A DNA stretch of 64,000 nt from Acinetobacter pseudolwoffii (GTDB lineage: Bacteria; Pseudomonadota; Gammaproteobacteria; Pseudomonadales; Moraxellaceae), in the NCBI RefSeq assembly GCF_002803605.1, contig NZ_PHRG01000001.1, positions 372,001 through 436,000 of the forward strand. Direction: 5' to 3'. The notes under the pieces were generated by a model. That model was not told the DNA's origin. It worked only from the letters and a program-made list of their open reading frames with translations, and searched no databases. Both the position numbers and the translations under genes were made by a program. Shown here piece after piece: positions 20,787 to 29,332 of this stretch. The first letter of the stretch is position 1. Every line of letters starts with the position of its first letter.

Positions 20787-21290
20787 TTATCTGGAATCAA
20801 ATGGCAAGCTCAGGCTGAGTCGATTTGGGTCAAATTGTTCACGTACGATTTGCACGTTGGTGGCATCCCGGTTAATACCAAAGGGTTGCAGCAAGACATA
20901 CACACCATTTCTTGGGTCTGAAGACTGTAAGCCCTGTGCTATTGCCAGTACATATTCACGAAATACCACAGGCAGACTATCCAGATCAGGGGCGACCGGC
21001 GACCGCATTACATCAATATTCGCAGCAATGTCGCCATCTACGCTATAGGCCTGAATATCACGTTCGATTTTCATCAGACGCATTTGTAGGGCCTTAAGTT
21101 GGCTGTTCTGTTCCTGATAAGGCATCATTTTTTCAGTCACGGCGCGCAGTTCCGGTTCGGCCATGACAGTGAGTGTCGGCAATACCACCGGATCAGACAC
21201 AGTGGCAGGTGCAGCATGGCTGGATATCGGCAGTGTAAAGGCAGCACAGGCCGTGATCAGGCCCAGTATGCTCGGCTTTAGGAGATTCAT
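20787..21290 (-). CDS. Hypothetical periplasmic protein
   Basis: A 167-aa protein with a clear Sec signal peptide (residues 1 to about 26, cleavage near SHA-APA). The mature part is soluble, with PDLDSLPVVFREYVLAIAQGLQSSDPRNGVYVLLQPFGINRD as its most ordered segment. There is no lipobox. GAGGG lies 7 nt upstream of ATG 21290. No family is recognised. It is upstream of the coiled-coil gene on the same strand. Confidence 0.65.
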   Translation of the reverse strand: MNLLKPSILGLITACAAFTLPISSHAAPATVSDPVVLPTLTVMAEPELRAVTEKMMPYQEQNSQLKALQMRLMKIERDIQAYSVDGDIAANIDVMRSPVAPDLDSLPVVFREYVLAIAQGLQSSDPRNGVYVLLQPFGINRDATNVQIVREQFDPNRLSLSLPFDSR

Positions 21291-21484
21291 GATTTAGCCC
21301 TCATTTGGACAATAGGAAAGCTTCAGATTGAAAGCTTACAAGTAATACAAGCGCCTATTGTTAAGTTTGATAAACGGTCAATAATGAATAAACAGGATAA
21401 AAAATAGAAAAAAATACGGCAGGAACAATAAGAAAATATAGATTTAATTCTGATCTGATTTTGTTTTAGGCAAACATTACAGAC

Positions 21485-21519
21485 AAAAAAAATCCCCAAA
21501 CATGGTTTGAGGATTTTTT
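21485..21519 (-). terminator. Terminator of the second tRNA-Phe
   Basis: On the minus strand AATCCTCAAAC-CATG-TTTGGGGATT followed by T8, 5 nt past the CCA end. Confidence 0.85.
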
Positions 21520-21524
21520 GAATA

Positions 21525-21600
21525 TGGTGGCGAGACCCAGGATCGAACTGGGGACACACGGATTTTCAATCCGTTGCTCTACCTACTGAGCTATCACGCC
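21525..21600 (-). tRNA. tRNA-Phe(GAA), copy 2
   Basis: 76 nt including encoded CCA. The D arm is GCTC/GAGC, the anticodon arm ACGGA-TTGAAAA-TCCGT with GAA at 34-36, and the T arm CCCAG-TTCGATC-CTGGG. The acceptor stem GGCGTGA/TCTCGCC has one U-U mismatch, shared by both copies. Confidence 0.97.
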
Positions 21601-21610
21601 GATGCGGTGT

Positions 21611-21639
21611 ATTAAGCCGTATCTGGCTGCATTAGTCAA
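21611..21639 (-). promoter_or_regulatory. Promoter of tRNA-Phe copy 2
   Basis: On the minus strand TTGACT (21634-21639), 17 bp, CTTAAT (21611-21616), ending 10 bp before the tRNA. Confidence 0.7.
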
Positions 21640-21682
21640 TCAAAATTATAAAAAAAATAATTGAATGACTGAATTTTGGTCT

Positions 21683-21710
21683 AAAAAAAATCCCTGATGG
21701 GATCAGGGAT
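21683..21710 (-). terminator. Terminator of the first tRNA-Phe
   Basis: On the minus strand ATCCCTGA-TCCCA-TCAGGGAT followed by T8. It separates the two tRNA genes into independent units. Confidence 0.88.
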
Positions 21711-21736
21711 TGAAAACTTTAAAATGTTTTAAAATA

Positions 21737-21812
21737 TGGTGGCGAGACCCAGGATCGAACTGGGGACACACGGATTTTCAATCCGTTGCTCTACCTACTG
21801 AGCTATCACGCC
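21737..21812 (-). tRNA. tRNA-Phe(GAA), copy 1
   Basis: Identical over all 76 nt to the copy at 21525-21600, with encoded CCA and anticodon GAA. It lies 212 bp upstream of copy 2 in transcription order. Confidence 0.97.
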
Positions 21813-21822
21813 GATGTCGCGT

Positions 21823-21851
21823 ATTAAACAGTTTCAGCTTTAAATCGTCAA
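21823..21851 (-). promoter_or_regulatory. Promoter of tRNA-Phe copy 1
   Basis: On the minus strand TTGACG (21846-21851), 17 bp, TTTAAT (21823-21828), 10 bp before the tRNA. Confidence 0.7.
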
Positions 21852-21972
21852 GAGCGCAGAGAATAATTTTCATCAAATGTTTACTTTTCCATCAAATCGC
21901 ATCAATTTGAGTCATAAATTAAACAGTTTTTACCAAAGACTTCACTAATAAAACAAATCTGCGGTCTTATTT

Positions 21973-21998
21973 ACAAAAAAGCAGCCCGAAGGCTGCGA
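21973..21998 (-). terminator. Terminator of the GNAT gene
   Basis: On the minus strand GCAGCC-TTCG-GGCTGC followed by T6. Confidence 0.85.
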
Positions 21999-22013
21999 CT
22001 GCTTGATCTATTT

Positions 22014-22391
22014 TTAGATTTTTTCCAGATTGGCCAGACAACGATGGATGGCACCACACCCCGGCACAAAATTCTTGACCCCTTTTTCTTCTTCCATGCG
22101 GCAGACTTCACTGACCAGCCTTTCTGCAACGCCACGCCCGCGGTTGGCCGGATGCACCACGATATTTTCCAGAATCCGGCTTTCTCCCTGTCCGGTGCAC
22201 CAGATTGCCCCGATAATCTTGGTATTAAATTCTGCACTATAAACTGAGGTATACTGTGTAAGGTTTTGCTCTAGTTGTTCCATGGCATCTGCCCCATCGC
22301 TAAATTCAGGGCTAGTGTCATACAGTCGCTCAAGCTGGCTGCGCACTTCATCATTTTCTAAAGAAGTATAAGCATGTACGGTAATAGGCAT
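22014..22391 (-). CDS. GNAT acetyltransferase, PanZ-like
   Basis: A 125-aa single GNAT domain. The strand-4/acetyl-CoA loop reads IVVHPANRGRGVAERLVSEVCR (R-G-R-G-V-A) after NTKIIGAIWC and RILENI. Size, divergence from hisB and overall pattern resemble the PanZ/PanM acetyl-CoA sensors that promote maturation of aspartate decarboxylase PanD. That link is moderate inference; it could be another small GNAT enzyme. Confidence 0.7.
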   Translation of the reverse strand: MPITVHAYTSLENDEVRSQLERLYDTSPEFSDGADAMEQLEQNLTQYTSVYSAEFNTKIIGAIWCTGQGESRILENIVVHPANRGRGVAERLVSEVCRMEEEKGVKNFVPGCGAIHRCLANLEKI

Positions 22392-22487
22392 TGATAAACC
22401 CTCCTGAGCAATCTAATATGCGGTGACGTCGTCACGGCGAAAATATTTTCTACATCAATCATTTTGACGTATTTGAGGAACGTGTCT

Positions 22488-23081
22488 ATGACAGATCGTA
22501 TCAGTGAAGTGGTAAGAAATACCAACGAAACCAAAATTCGAGTTCGTTTGAATCTCGACGGTACTGGTCAAGGCACCTTAAACACGGGTATTCCATTTTT
22601 AGACCATATGATTGATCAAATCAAGCGTCATGGTTTGTTTGATATTGATATTCATTGTGAAGGCGATCTGGAAATTGATGACCATCATACCGTAGAAGAC
22701 TGTGGTATTACCTTGGGTCAGGCTTTTGCACAAGCGCTGGGCGATAAAAAAGGCCTGAAACGCTACGGTCACTTTTATGCACCACTCGATGAATCTTTAA
22801 GCCGTGTTGTGGTGGATCTGTCTGGTCGTCCAGGCCTGTTTATGGATATTCCATTTACCCGTGCCATGATCGGCCGTTTTGATGTGGATTTATTCTCTGA
22901 ATTCTTCCAGGGCTTTGTCAATCATTCATTGATGACCGTGCATATCGACAACCTGAAAGGCAAAAACAGCCATCACCAGATCGAAAGCGTATTTAAAGCT
23001 TTTGCGCGTGCGCTGCGTATGGCCTGTGAAGTGGATCCGCGTGCTGCGAACACGGTCGCTTCAACCAAAGGAACGCTGTAA
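22488..23081 (+). CDS. hisB: Imidazoleglycerol-phosphate dehydratase
   Basis: A 197-aa monofunctional HisB (no phosphatase domain), step six of histidine synthesis. Manganese-binding repeats are visible as [27 protein letters not shown] and [38 protein letters not shown] 8 nt upstream selects ATG 22488 over TTG 22464. Its stop overlaps the hisH start (TAATG), so the two are coupled. Confidence 0.97.
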   Translation: MTDRISEVVRNTNETKIRVRLNLDGTGQGTLNTGIPFLDHMIDQIKRHGLFDIDIHCEGDLEIDDHHTVEDCGITLGQAFAQALGDKKGLKRYGHFYAPLDESLSRVVVDLSGRPGLFMDIPFTRAMIGRFDVDLFSEFFQGFVNHSLMTVHIDNLKGKNSHHQIESVFKAFARALRMACEVDPRAANTVASTKGTL

Positions 23082-23698
23082 TGACCCGTATTGCCCTTCT
23101 TGATTATGGCATGGGAAATTTGCACTCTGCGGCAAAAGCACTCGAACATGTCGGCGCCACGGTTGATGTGACCAATGATCCTAAACTGATTGCTCAAGCA
23201 GACAAAATTGTCTTTCCGGGTGTAGGCGCCATGCGTGACTGTATGCAAGGTATGCATGAAGCAGGTATCGATGAAGTGGTACGCAATGCAGTGTTTAACA
23301 AACCGGTACTGGCAATCTGTGTCGGGATGCAGGCCTTGATGCAGCATTCTGAAGAGAATGGTGGCACAAATGCGCTGGGTATTTTCAAAGGTGCGGTCAA
23401 GCATTTCCCGGAAATGGCCGGTCTAAAAGTGCCACATATGGGCTGGAATCAAGTACATCAGGCCAATCCAGACCATCCGATGTGGAACAATATTGAACAG
23501 GATGCGCGGTTCTACTTTGTACATAGCTACTATGTCGAGCCACAAGATTCAGATCTGGTGGCTGCCAGCTGTACCTATGGCATCGAGTTCTGTACCGCGA
23601 TTCATCAAGAAAACCTGTTCGCGACCCAGTTCCATCCGGAAAAGAGCCATACCGCAGGTTTGCAATTACTGAAAAACTTTGTGGACTGGAAAATCTGA
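23081..23698 (+). CDS. hisH: Imidazole glycerol phosphate synthase, glutaminase subunit
   Basis: A 205-aa class I glutamine amidotransferase that feeds ammonia to HisF. The catalytic cysteine is C80 in [15 protein letters not shown], and the His/Glu pair is in [12 protein letters not shown] near residue 186. It is coupled to hisB by a one-base overlap. Its partner hisF lies 10 kb downstream at 33615 rather than in the same operon. Confidence 0.97.
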   Translation: MTRIALLDYGMGNLHSAAKALEHVGATVDVTNDPKLIAQADKIVFPGVGAMRDCMQGMHEAGIDEVVRNAVFNKPVLAICVGMQALMQHSEENGGTNALGIFKGAVKHFPEMAGLKVPHMGWNQVHQANPDHPMWNNIEQDARFYFVHSYYVEPQDSDLVAASCTYGIEFCTAIHQENLFATQFHPEKSHTAGLQLLKNFVDWKI

Positions 23699-23716
23699 CT
23701 TTCCTTTCACTTAAAA

Positions 23717-23740
23717 AGCTCGCAGATTGCGGGCTTTTTT
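23717..23740 (+). terminator. hisBH terminator
   Basis: AGCTCGCA-GAT-TGCGGGCT (one T-G pair) followed by T6. Confidence 0.85.
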
Positions 23741-23858
23741 ATTCGTTCAGATTAATCCACCACCAGAATAATGACTATTTTTTAGTCAAAAGAATTGTTA
23801 TGCTGCTTAGGCAAGCCCTTATATTTAAATAATAATTAAAGCATATGGGAATAAAATA

Positions 23859-24004
23859 ATGTATCAATACTCTCACACTCGTGAATCAGCCTTAAACACA
23901 AATGGATGTTTTGACCGCCTGTCTTATCTGGCTGGAACATGCTGATGACCTTGTGGCTCCTGATCCTCATTCCGCTGGTCAATCTAGGCTTTATTTTTGC
24001 TTAA
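23859..24004 (+). pseudogene. Frameshifted and truncated DUF805-like membrane protein
   Basis: From ATG 23859, with GGGA upstream, the frame reads MYQYSHTRESALNTNGCFDRLSYLAGTC and stops. If one base is restored near 23933, so that GCT-GGA becomes GCT-TGG, it continues as YLAWNMLMTLWLLILIPLVNL... to a stop at 24004. The motif N-G-x-F-x-R-L-x-Y-L-A-W-N-M-L at the start of a membrane helix is typical of DUF805 inner-membrane proteins, which normally exceed 100 aa. This remnant keeps only about 48 codons. Confidence 0.6.
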
Positions 24005-24057
24005 ACGTAGAAAAGTAATTAAGCTGAGTGCCCAAGCCCAGTGAACTATTGATAATT

Positions 24058-24720
24058 ATGGAAGCGCTCCAGCCGACAATACTGCCGAGCAAAGAACAGA
24101 TTCAGGCCTTTCCTGTATTTCAAAATCTTCCCATGCCGCAGATTCAACTTATTCATAGTCTGGAACAATGTCTGGCTGTTGAACAGGAGCTGAAAAGCTG
24201 CGCATTATTTGGCTTTGATTCTGAATCTAAACCGACCTTTAAAGTCGGTGAAATCTCTACCGGGCCACATCTGATTCAGCTGGCCACTCTAAACAAAGCC
24301 TATTTATTTCAAATGAACCCGGCCATCTGGGCTTTTCTTGTACCAATTTTTGCCAATCGTGATCAGATCAAGGTTGGTTTTGGCCTGAAAAATGATGCGC
24401 ATTTGTTTCGTAAACGAGGCATAGAACTGAATAGCGTGATTGAGCTGTCGAAATGCTTCGGTTATTTGGGGCTAAAAAATCCGGTCGGACTGAAAAATGC
24501 CATCGCCCTGTTATTTGGACTAAATTTCCCTAAATCGAAACGGATTAGCACTTCCAATTGGGCCAGTAAAAACTTAAGTGCAGCCCAGATTGACTATGCA
24601 GCTGCAGATGCCTATGCGCCAGTGTTGGTATTTGAAGAATTGCTGCGCCGAAATCTACTCCCCAAAGAGATTCCGAATACATCACTGAAATTACGTCTAC
24701 GCCCTTCATCAAGGCTTTAA
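24058..24720 (+). CDS. DEDD-type 3'-5' exonuclease domain protein
   Basis: A 220-aa protein of the RNase D/WRN exonuclease superfamily. Motif I is ALFGFDSESKPTF (D54, E56), motif II VGFGLKNDAHLFRKRG and motif III DYAAADAYAPVLVFEEL with the DEDDy tyrosine. There is no HRDC domain, so it is a stand-alone nuclease fold. ATG 24058 and GTG 24028 are both possible starts; neither has a clear ribosome site. The substrate (RNA or DNA) cannot be told. Confidence 0.8.
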   Translation: MEALQPTILPSKEQIQAFPVFQNLPMPQIQLIHSLEQCLAVEQELKSCALFGFDSESKPTFKVGEISTGPHLIQLATLNKAYLFQMNPAIWAFLVPIFANRDQIKVGFGLKNDAHLFRKRGIELNSVIELSKCFGYLGLKNPVGLKNAIALLFGLNFPKSKRISTSNWASKNLSAAQIDYAAADAYAPVLVFEELLRRNLLPKEIPNTSLKLRLRPSSRL

Positions 24721-25126
24721 TGTCTTCAGCACACTGCAACAATGTAACTTTGTGTAAATAAGATTCTGCCCCAAAAGTTGGCAATATTAAGACTGCTTAA
24801 ATGCCCATCCCAAGTGAATTTAGCAACTTTCAGCGTCTCTTTAACTTGGAACTTAACTTCAGATAGAATCATGCCCAATCTTGAAGCATAAAACTTCAAA
24901 AAGCACCATAAAATTCAAATTAATTTACTGATTTTATTTACATTTTAAAACAATAACAATTTTCAAACTTAGCAATTTGAATATATTCAACTTTTTATAA
25001 TTTCTTTATTTTTCATGATCTATTTGCAGTTTCTCCGCTCTGTTTTTTATTAAAAAATTTGCTAAAACATGAGCCATCTTATTCATCATCCGATCAGGAT
25101 GTACATGTTCTCGAGGGTTAATACAC
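24721..25126. promoter_or_regulatory. AT-rich intergenic region with palindrome next to TATAAT
   Basis: About 400 bp without a gene. A perfect 14-bp palindrome TTGAATATATTCAA (24977-24990) stands 5 bp before TATAAT (24996-25001), like an operator at a promoter for the 25127 gene. No convincing separate -35 is seen. Confidence 0.35.
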
Positions 25127-25897
25127 ATGTTCAGTTTATTGAGTGAAAAAATCAGTGGCGTGCTGAGTCTGGCACTGCAAGGGATTACGACAGCACTGGG
25201 TGTGCTGACTAAAACGGTGATCACCGTGGTAGATGAAGTGGTATCAACCGTATCGGATCTGACTGCGCCTCTTAGCGCTCAGCTCGGTGCACTGCCCGTT
25301 GCCGGAGATCTGCTATCGACCATCCTGAATGTCAGCACTGGTCTGGTCAGTGGCGTCAGCGCAGGTGTACATGCCATCTCGGACCAGTGGATTGTAGGAG
25401 ACTTAGCAGGCGGTGTTAATACTGCCTTGAATGGTACGACTGATCTGCTGGGTCAGGGTCTAGGGGGTGTATCTGACATTCTGGACAGTGTGCTTGCCGC
25501 TACGGCTTCATTGACTGCTCCATTGGCTAACTTACCGATCCTGGGTGATGTGGTGACCGCGGTTGGGCAGACTGGCAGCAATCTAAGTGGTCTGGTTGAT
25601 GAAACCGGACAATATGTGGCAGCAATCAATCCACTCGAGCTGATTAACAATACCCTAGAAAATCCGGTCGCCAGTGTCGGCGGCGTAATTCAGGATGTAT
25701 CGGGCACACTGGATGCCCTGCTCAATGACCTGGTTCCGGTCACGGACGTCGCGACCAGCCTGCCAGTTGCAGGTACGGTGGTCGGTTTAGTGGGTGAAAC
25801 TGTCAGTACAGTCAATCAGGGACTTTATGAGTTGGGAGCGCAGCTGGGCCAAGTCAATTCACTAGACCATCTGTCTCAAACTTATAGCTATGTCTAA
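25127..25897 (+). CDS. Repetitive hydrophobic Gly/Val/Leu-rich protein
   Basis: A 256-aa protein without charge-rich segments. It carries at least three copies of a unit resembling L-x-A-P-L-x-x-L-P-(V/I)-x-G-D-(L/V)-(V/L): LPVAGDLLSTILN, LPILGDVVTAVGQ and LPVAGTVVGLVGE, interspersed with VSTVSDL, VSDILDS and VSGTLDAL segments. The pattern resembles the valine/leucine-glycine repeat regions of bacterial collagen-like proteins (Collagen_mid type) in Acinetobacter and Burkholderiales, but there are no G-x-y collagen repeats. There is no classic signal peptide. GAGGG lies upstream of ATG 25127. Function is unknown. Confidence 0.7.
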   Translation: MFSLLSEKISGVLSLALQGITTALGVLTKTVITVVDEVVSTVSDLTAPLSAQLGALPVAGDLLSTILNVSTGLVSGVSAGVHAISDQWIVGDLAGGVNTALNGTTDLLGQGLGGVSDILDSVLAATASLTAPLANLPILGDVVTAVGQTGSNLSGLVDETGQYVAAINPLELINNTLENPVASVGGVIQDVSGTLDALLNDLVPVTDVATSLPVAGTVVGLVGETVSTVNQGLYELGAQLGQVNSLDHLSQTYSYV

Positions 25898-25979
25898 TCA
25901 GTGTGACAGTGAAAATAAAGCAGATCGTATGCGCAGTCGCTGAATCATTAAAAGGATAAAAATAAATTACCTGACTGCG

Positions 25980-26004
25980 ACCTGTCTTCGGACAGGTTTT
26001 CTTT
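25980..26004 (+). terminator. Terminator after the repetitive protein gene
   Basis: ACCTGTC-TTCG-GACAGGT followed by TTTCTTT. Confidence 0.85.
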
Positions 26005-26096
26005 ATTGATACTGTTTAAGAGTTAGAAATTTCGACTTTATTTGCTAAGATGAACTCACTCAAATTCATTCTAAAGATTAAGCAAGGAGCGAAAGC

Positions 26097-26831
26097 ATGC
26101 TGATCATCCCTGCAATTGACCTGAAAGATGGCAAATGTGTCCGTTTAAAACAAGGTCGTATGGAAGACGATACCGTATTTTCTGACGATCCGGTCGCAAC
26201 AGCACAGCATTGGGTAAATGAAGGCGCTCGCCGCTTGCATTTAGTGGATTTAAACGGTGCTTTCGCAGGTACGCCTATCCATAAGCCAGTGGTTGAAGCC
26301 ATTGCCAGAGCGCAGCCAGATTTACCGATCCAGATTGGTGGCGGTATCCGTTCGATGGAAACCATCGAGCATTATCTGCAAGCAGGCGTATCTTTTGTGA
26401 TTATTGGTACCAAAGCAGTTCAGGATCCTGAATTTGTGGAAGAAGCATGCAAAAAATTCGCGGGTCATATCATTGTCGGCATTGATGCCATGAATGGCAT
26501 GGTGGCAACCGATGGCTGGGCCAATGTGACGGATGTCAAAGCGACAGATCTGGCCAAGCGTTTTGCCGATGCGGGCGTATCCAGCATTGTCTATACTGAT
26601 ATTGCCCGTGATGGCATGATGCAGGGTGTGAATATTGAGCAAACCGTAAATCTGGCACAATATTCAGGTTTACCTGTGATTGCTTCAGGCGGCGTAACCA
26701 ATATGGATGACGTCCGTAACCTGAAAGATCAGCCGGGCATTCTAGGTGCTATTACTGGTCGTGCCATTTACGAAGGTACATTAAGCCTGCGTGAAGCGCA
26801 GTTATTGTTAGATGAACAACAAGCGCTATAA
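26097..26831 (+). CDS. hisA: Phosphoribosylformimino-AICAR phosphate isomerase
   Basis: A 244-aa (beta-alpha)8 barrel that isomerises ProFAR to PRFAR in histidine synthesis. The catalytic aspartates are D8 ([14 protein letters not shown]) and the one in [13 protein letters not shown] near residue 130. Phosphate-binding glycines are in IQIGGGIRS and [18 protein letters not shown] 8 nt upstream supports ATG 26097. It is a single-gene unit with its own terminator. Confidence 0.97.
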   Translation: MLIIPAIDLKDGKCVRLKQGRMEDDTVFSDDPVATAQHWVNEGARRLHLVDLNGAFAGTPIHKPVVEAIARAQPDLPIQIGGGIRSMETIEHYLQAGVSFVIIGTKAVQDPEFVEEACKKFAGHIIVGIDAMNGMVATDGWANVTDVKATDLAKRFADAGVSSIVYTDIARDGMMQGVNIEQTVNLAQYSGLPVIASGGVTNMDDVRNLKDQPGILGAITGRAIYEGTLSLREAQLLLDEQQAL

Positions 26832-26846
26832 TTAAGCCTGCTGCAC

Positions 26847-26874
26847 AAGAGGTCTTCGGACCTCTTTTTTTATT
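26847..26874 (+). terminator. hisA terminator
   Basis: GAGGTC-TTCG-GACCTC followed by T7. Confidence 0.9.
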
Positions 26875-26896
26875 TGTTATTTTCCGATCTCCTGAC

Positions 26897-27817
26897 ATGC
26901 CGACCCTCATTTCCAGCTTTCGCTCTCCCGCTCTGGCAGCCAAACTTCCGCAGCTTGCTTTAATTCTGATTACCCTGATCTGGGGCGGCAGTTTTATTAC
27001 TGTACAATACGGGCTGAATTTTAGCAGTCCGATTATGTTTGTTGGGCTGCGTTTTGCTGCAGCCGCCATTGCCGTGACCCTGATCTCATTAAAATCTTTA
27101 AAAGGTATGACCCTCAAGGAGATTATTGCCGGCGCGGTGATTGGGCTCATGATCGCCATCGGTTACGGCACCCAAACCGTGGGATTGCAAACGATTAGCA
27201 GCAGCGAGTCTGCTTTTTTAACCGCCTTGTATGTTCCACTGGTACCAATCCTGCTCTGGCTGCTGTTTGGTCAAAAACCACAGGTGATGACCTGGATCGG
27301 GGCATTGTTTGCCTTTATCGGGCTGCTGTTTTTGACTGGTAATGGCTTTGCAGCAATTCAGCTCAGTTTTGGACAAACTTTGACTTTACTTGGCTCCATT
27401 GCCATTGCCCTGGAGATTATTTTGATCAGTTATTTTGCTGAGCAGGTGAATGTACGCCGGGTCACAGTGCTACAACTGATTTTTGCGTCCTTGTTCTGCT
27501 TTATGATTGCACCTGTTTTAGGTGAATCTCAGCTACCTGAATTTCACTGGCATCTGGCAGGCATTTTAGTCGGTTTAGGCATTGCCAGTGCGATGATTCA
27601 ACTGGTCATGAACTGGGCACAACGTAGGGTAGATGCATCACAGGCAGCGATTATCTATGCCGGTGAACCGGTATGGGCAGCACTTTTTGGCCGACTTGCA
27701 GGAGAACGCCTACCTGCACTGGCACTGTTGGGCGGATTGATGGTGGTACTGGGCGTAATTGCCAGTGAATGGAAACCGAAGTTTTTAAAGCGGAAAGTAA
27801 AAGAACAAATCACTTAA
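26897..27817 (+). CDS. EamA-family (DMT) inner-membrane transporter
   Basis: A 306-aa protein with about ten membrane helices in two EamA repeats: LILITLIWGGSFITVQYGL in the first, and ASAMIQLVMNWAQRRVDASQAAIIYAGEPVWAALFG with LALLGGLMVVLGVIASEW in the second. Such proteins usually export metabolites or drugs; the substrate is not predictable. The ribosome site before ATG 26897 is weak. Confidence 0.88.
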   Translation: MPTLISSFRSPALAAKLPQLALILITLIWGGSFITVQYGLNFSSPIMFVGLRFAAAAIAVTLISLKSLKGMTLKEIIAGAVIGLMIAIGYGTQTVGLQTISSSESAFLTALYVPLVPILLWLLFGQKPQVMTWIGALFAFIGLLFLTGNGFAAIQLSFGQTLTLLGSIAIALEIILISYFAEQVNVRRVTVLQLIFASLFCFMIAPVLGESQLPEFHWHLAGILVGLGIASAMIQLVMNWAQRRVDASQAAIIYAGEPVWAALFGRLAGERLPALALLGGLMVVLGVIASEWKPKFLKRKVKEQIT

Positions 27818-27837
27818 TTTCCTATTTTTAATTCCCC

Positions 27838-27868
27838 TAAAGTCCCCTTTTAAGAAAGGGGACTTTTT
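27838..27868 (+). terminator. Terminator of the EamA gene
   Basis: AAGTCCCCTTT-TAAG-AAAGGGGACTT followed by T5. The stem is symmetrical, so it may also serve the convergent oxidoreductase gene. Confidence 0.9.
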
Positions 27869-27885
27869 TATATTTGTATTTAATT

Positions 27886-29292
27886 TTAGAAAGACACCAT
27901 CTTGCCCGGATTTACCAGTGCTCCCAGTCCATAGGCAGTTTTGGCAATTGGAATCACCACAGGGGCAAGTGTGCGACCAAACAACATATCCTGATGCTGA
28001 ATAGTGGTCAGCATATTGAAATCATCTGCCTTGCCACAGAAATCATCTGCAATCGCTTTACCGATACGCACCGTTTGCGCCACACCATGCCCACTCCAGC
28101 CTTGCACGGCATAAATCGGGAATTTATGGCCAAATTTACGGCTGTCGGCTGCACCATTCATGGTCAGATCCGTGGTTCCACTCCAGACAAAATCCAGCTC
28201 AACCTGTTTTAATTGTGGGAATACATGCTGAATTCGACCTAACAAATACTGATGGGTTTTTTCAGAACTCCAACACGAACCTGTCCCTTCCCCACCAAAT
28301 AAAATTCGGTTTTGAGACACACCCCGGTAATAATCAATCTGGAACTGGGTGTCGTAGACAGGCGCATCGGTTGGCAATAGCTCTTTTAAATTTACTTCTA
28401 AAGGCGCGGTGGTACATACATAAGTATAAAATGGAATTGTGGTTCGATTGTTCTTTTGCAGCAGTTTAAACGAAGCATGATGTACGCCCATGACCACACT
28501 CTTACGCGCTTTTATTACGCCACTTATGGTCGTGACATAAATCCCATCTTCACGCTCTTCTACTGACACCACTTCAGTTTGTTCAAACACCTCTCCACCG
28601 TTTTGGCAGAAGCCATAAACCAGTCCACGGTTCAGTGCGAGTGGATGGATATGTCCCCCCAGCGAGTCAATTAGACCACCACAATAATTCTCTGAAGCAA
28701 TATGCTGTTTCAGCTCATGCTCACCGACAATTTTGGTGTGGTCTTCACCTAAAAATTTACGTGCATCTGCCCCTTGAGTTAAACCAACCAAGTGCCCTTC
28801 ATGCACTGCTGCGGTAATATGTCCACGTTTACGCTGTAGCTCAAGTTGGTATTTTGCTGCAATGTCATCGATTAAAGACATCGCTTCAGTAGAGCTAAAG
28901 TGCCAGAGTTTTTTCGCATCTGCATAGCTGAAATGCTCAATCATTTCTGACGCTTCCCAACGCGCTAGCCCTGGTGTGAGCTGTCCACCATTACGTCCTG
29001 AAGCAGCGCCACCAATGCGATTTTTTTCTACCAAAATGGTATCTATGCCATGTTCAGACAGATGGAGTGCTGTCGATGCTCCAAGTAGCCCACCACCAAT
29101 CACCACCACATCACATTCAAGATCGGCATTTAAACCTGGAAACGCATGCCCAGTTTCGAGTGAGCTTTCATAGTAATTGGCAGGATGTTCAAAATTGCCA
29201 TGTTTGGGATTAATCCAGTTCCACTCTTTGCCACTCTGTGTATTAATACTGGCTTTAAACTCGACATCTTCAATAAATTTTGGCTTATTCAT
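27886..29292 (-). CDS. FAD-dependent oxidoreductase, PuuB-like (DAO family)
   Basis: A 468-aa DAO-family flavoenzyme. The dinucleotide-binding site is VVVIGGGLLGASTALHLSEHG (residues about 62-82), then VEKNRIGGAASGRNGGQLTPG. The C-terminal FAD contact is YAVQGWSGHGVAQTVRIGKAIADDF. The long N-terminal lead and overall pattern fit gamma-glutamylputrescine oxidase (PuuB) and related oxidases of polyamine or amino-acid catabolism. It lies 40 nt after an APC permease on the same strand, so uptake plus oxidation of one amine is likely. The exact substrate is inference. Confidence 0.85.
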   Translation of the reverse strand: MNKPKFIEDVEFKASINTQSGKEWNWINPKHGNFEHPANYYESSLETGHAFPGLNADLECDVVVIGGGLLGASTALHLSEHGIDTILVEKNRIGGAASGRNGGQLTPGLARWEASEMIEHFSYADAKKLWHFSSTEAMSLIDDIAAKYQLELQRKRGHITAAVHEGHLVGLTQGADARKFLGEDHTKIVGEHELKQHIASENYCGGLIDSLGGHIHPLALNRGLVYGFCQNGGEVFEQTEVVSVEEREDGIYVTTISGVIKARKSVVMGVHHASFKLLQKNNRTTIPFYTYVCTTAPLEVNLKELLPTDAPVYDTQFQIDYYRGVSQNRILFGGEGTGSCWSSEKTHQYLLGRIQHVFPQLKQVELDFVWSGTTDLTMNGAADSRKFGHKFPIYAVQGWSGHGVAQTVRIGKAIADDFCGKADDFNMLTTIQHQDMLFGRTLAPVVIPIAKTAYGLGALVNPGKMVSF

Positions 29293-29332
29293 TTCATCTT
29301 CTCACTATTACTTCAATACAATTGATTCGATC

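Noticed and set aside
20587..21048. 153-codon plus-strand frame opposite the periplasmic protein
   Set aside because: The minus-strand frame has a signal peptide and ribosome site; the plus frame has neither.
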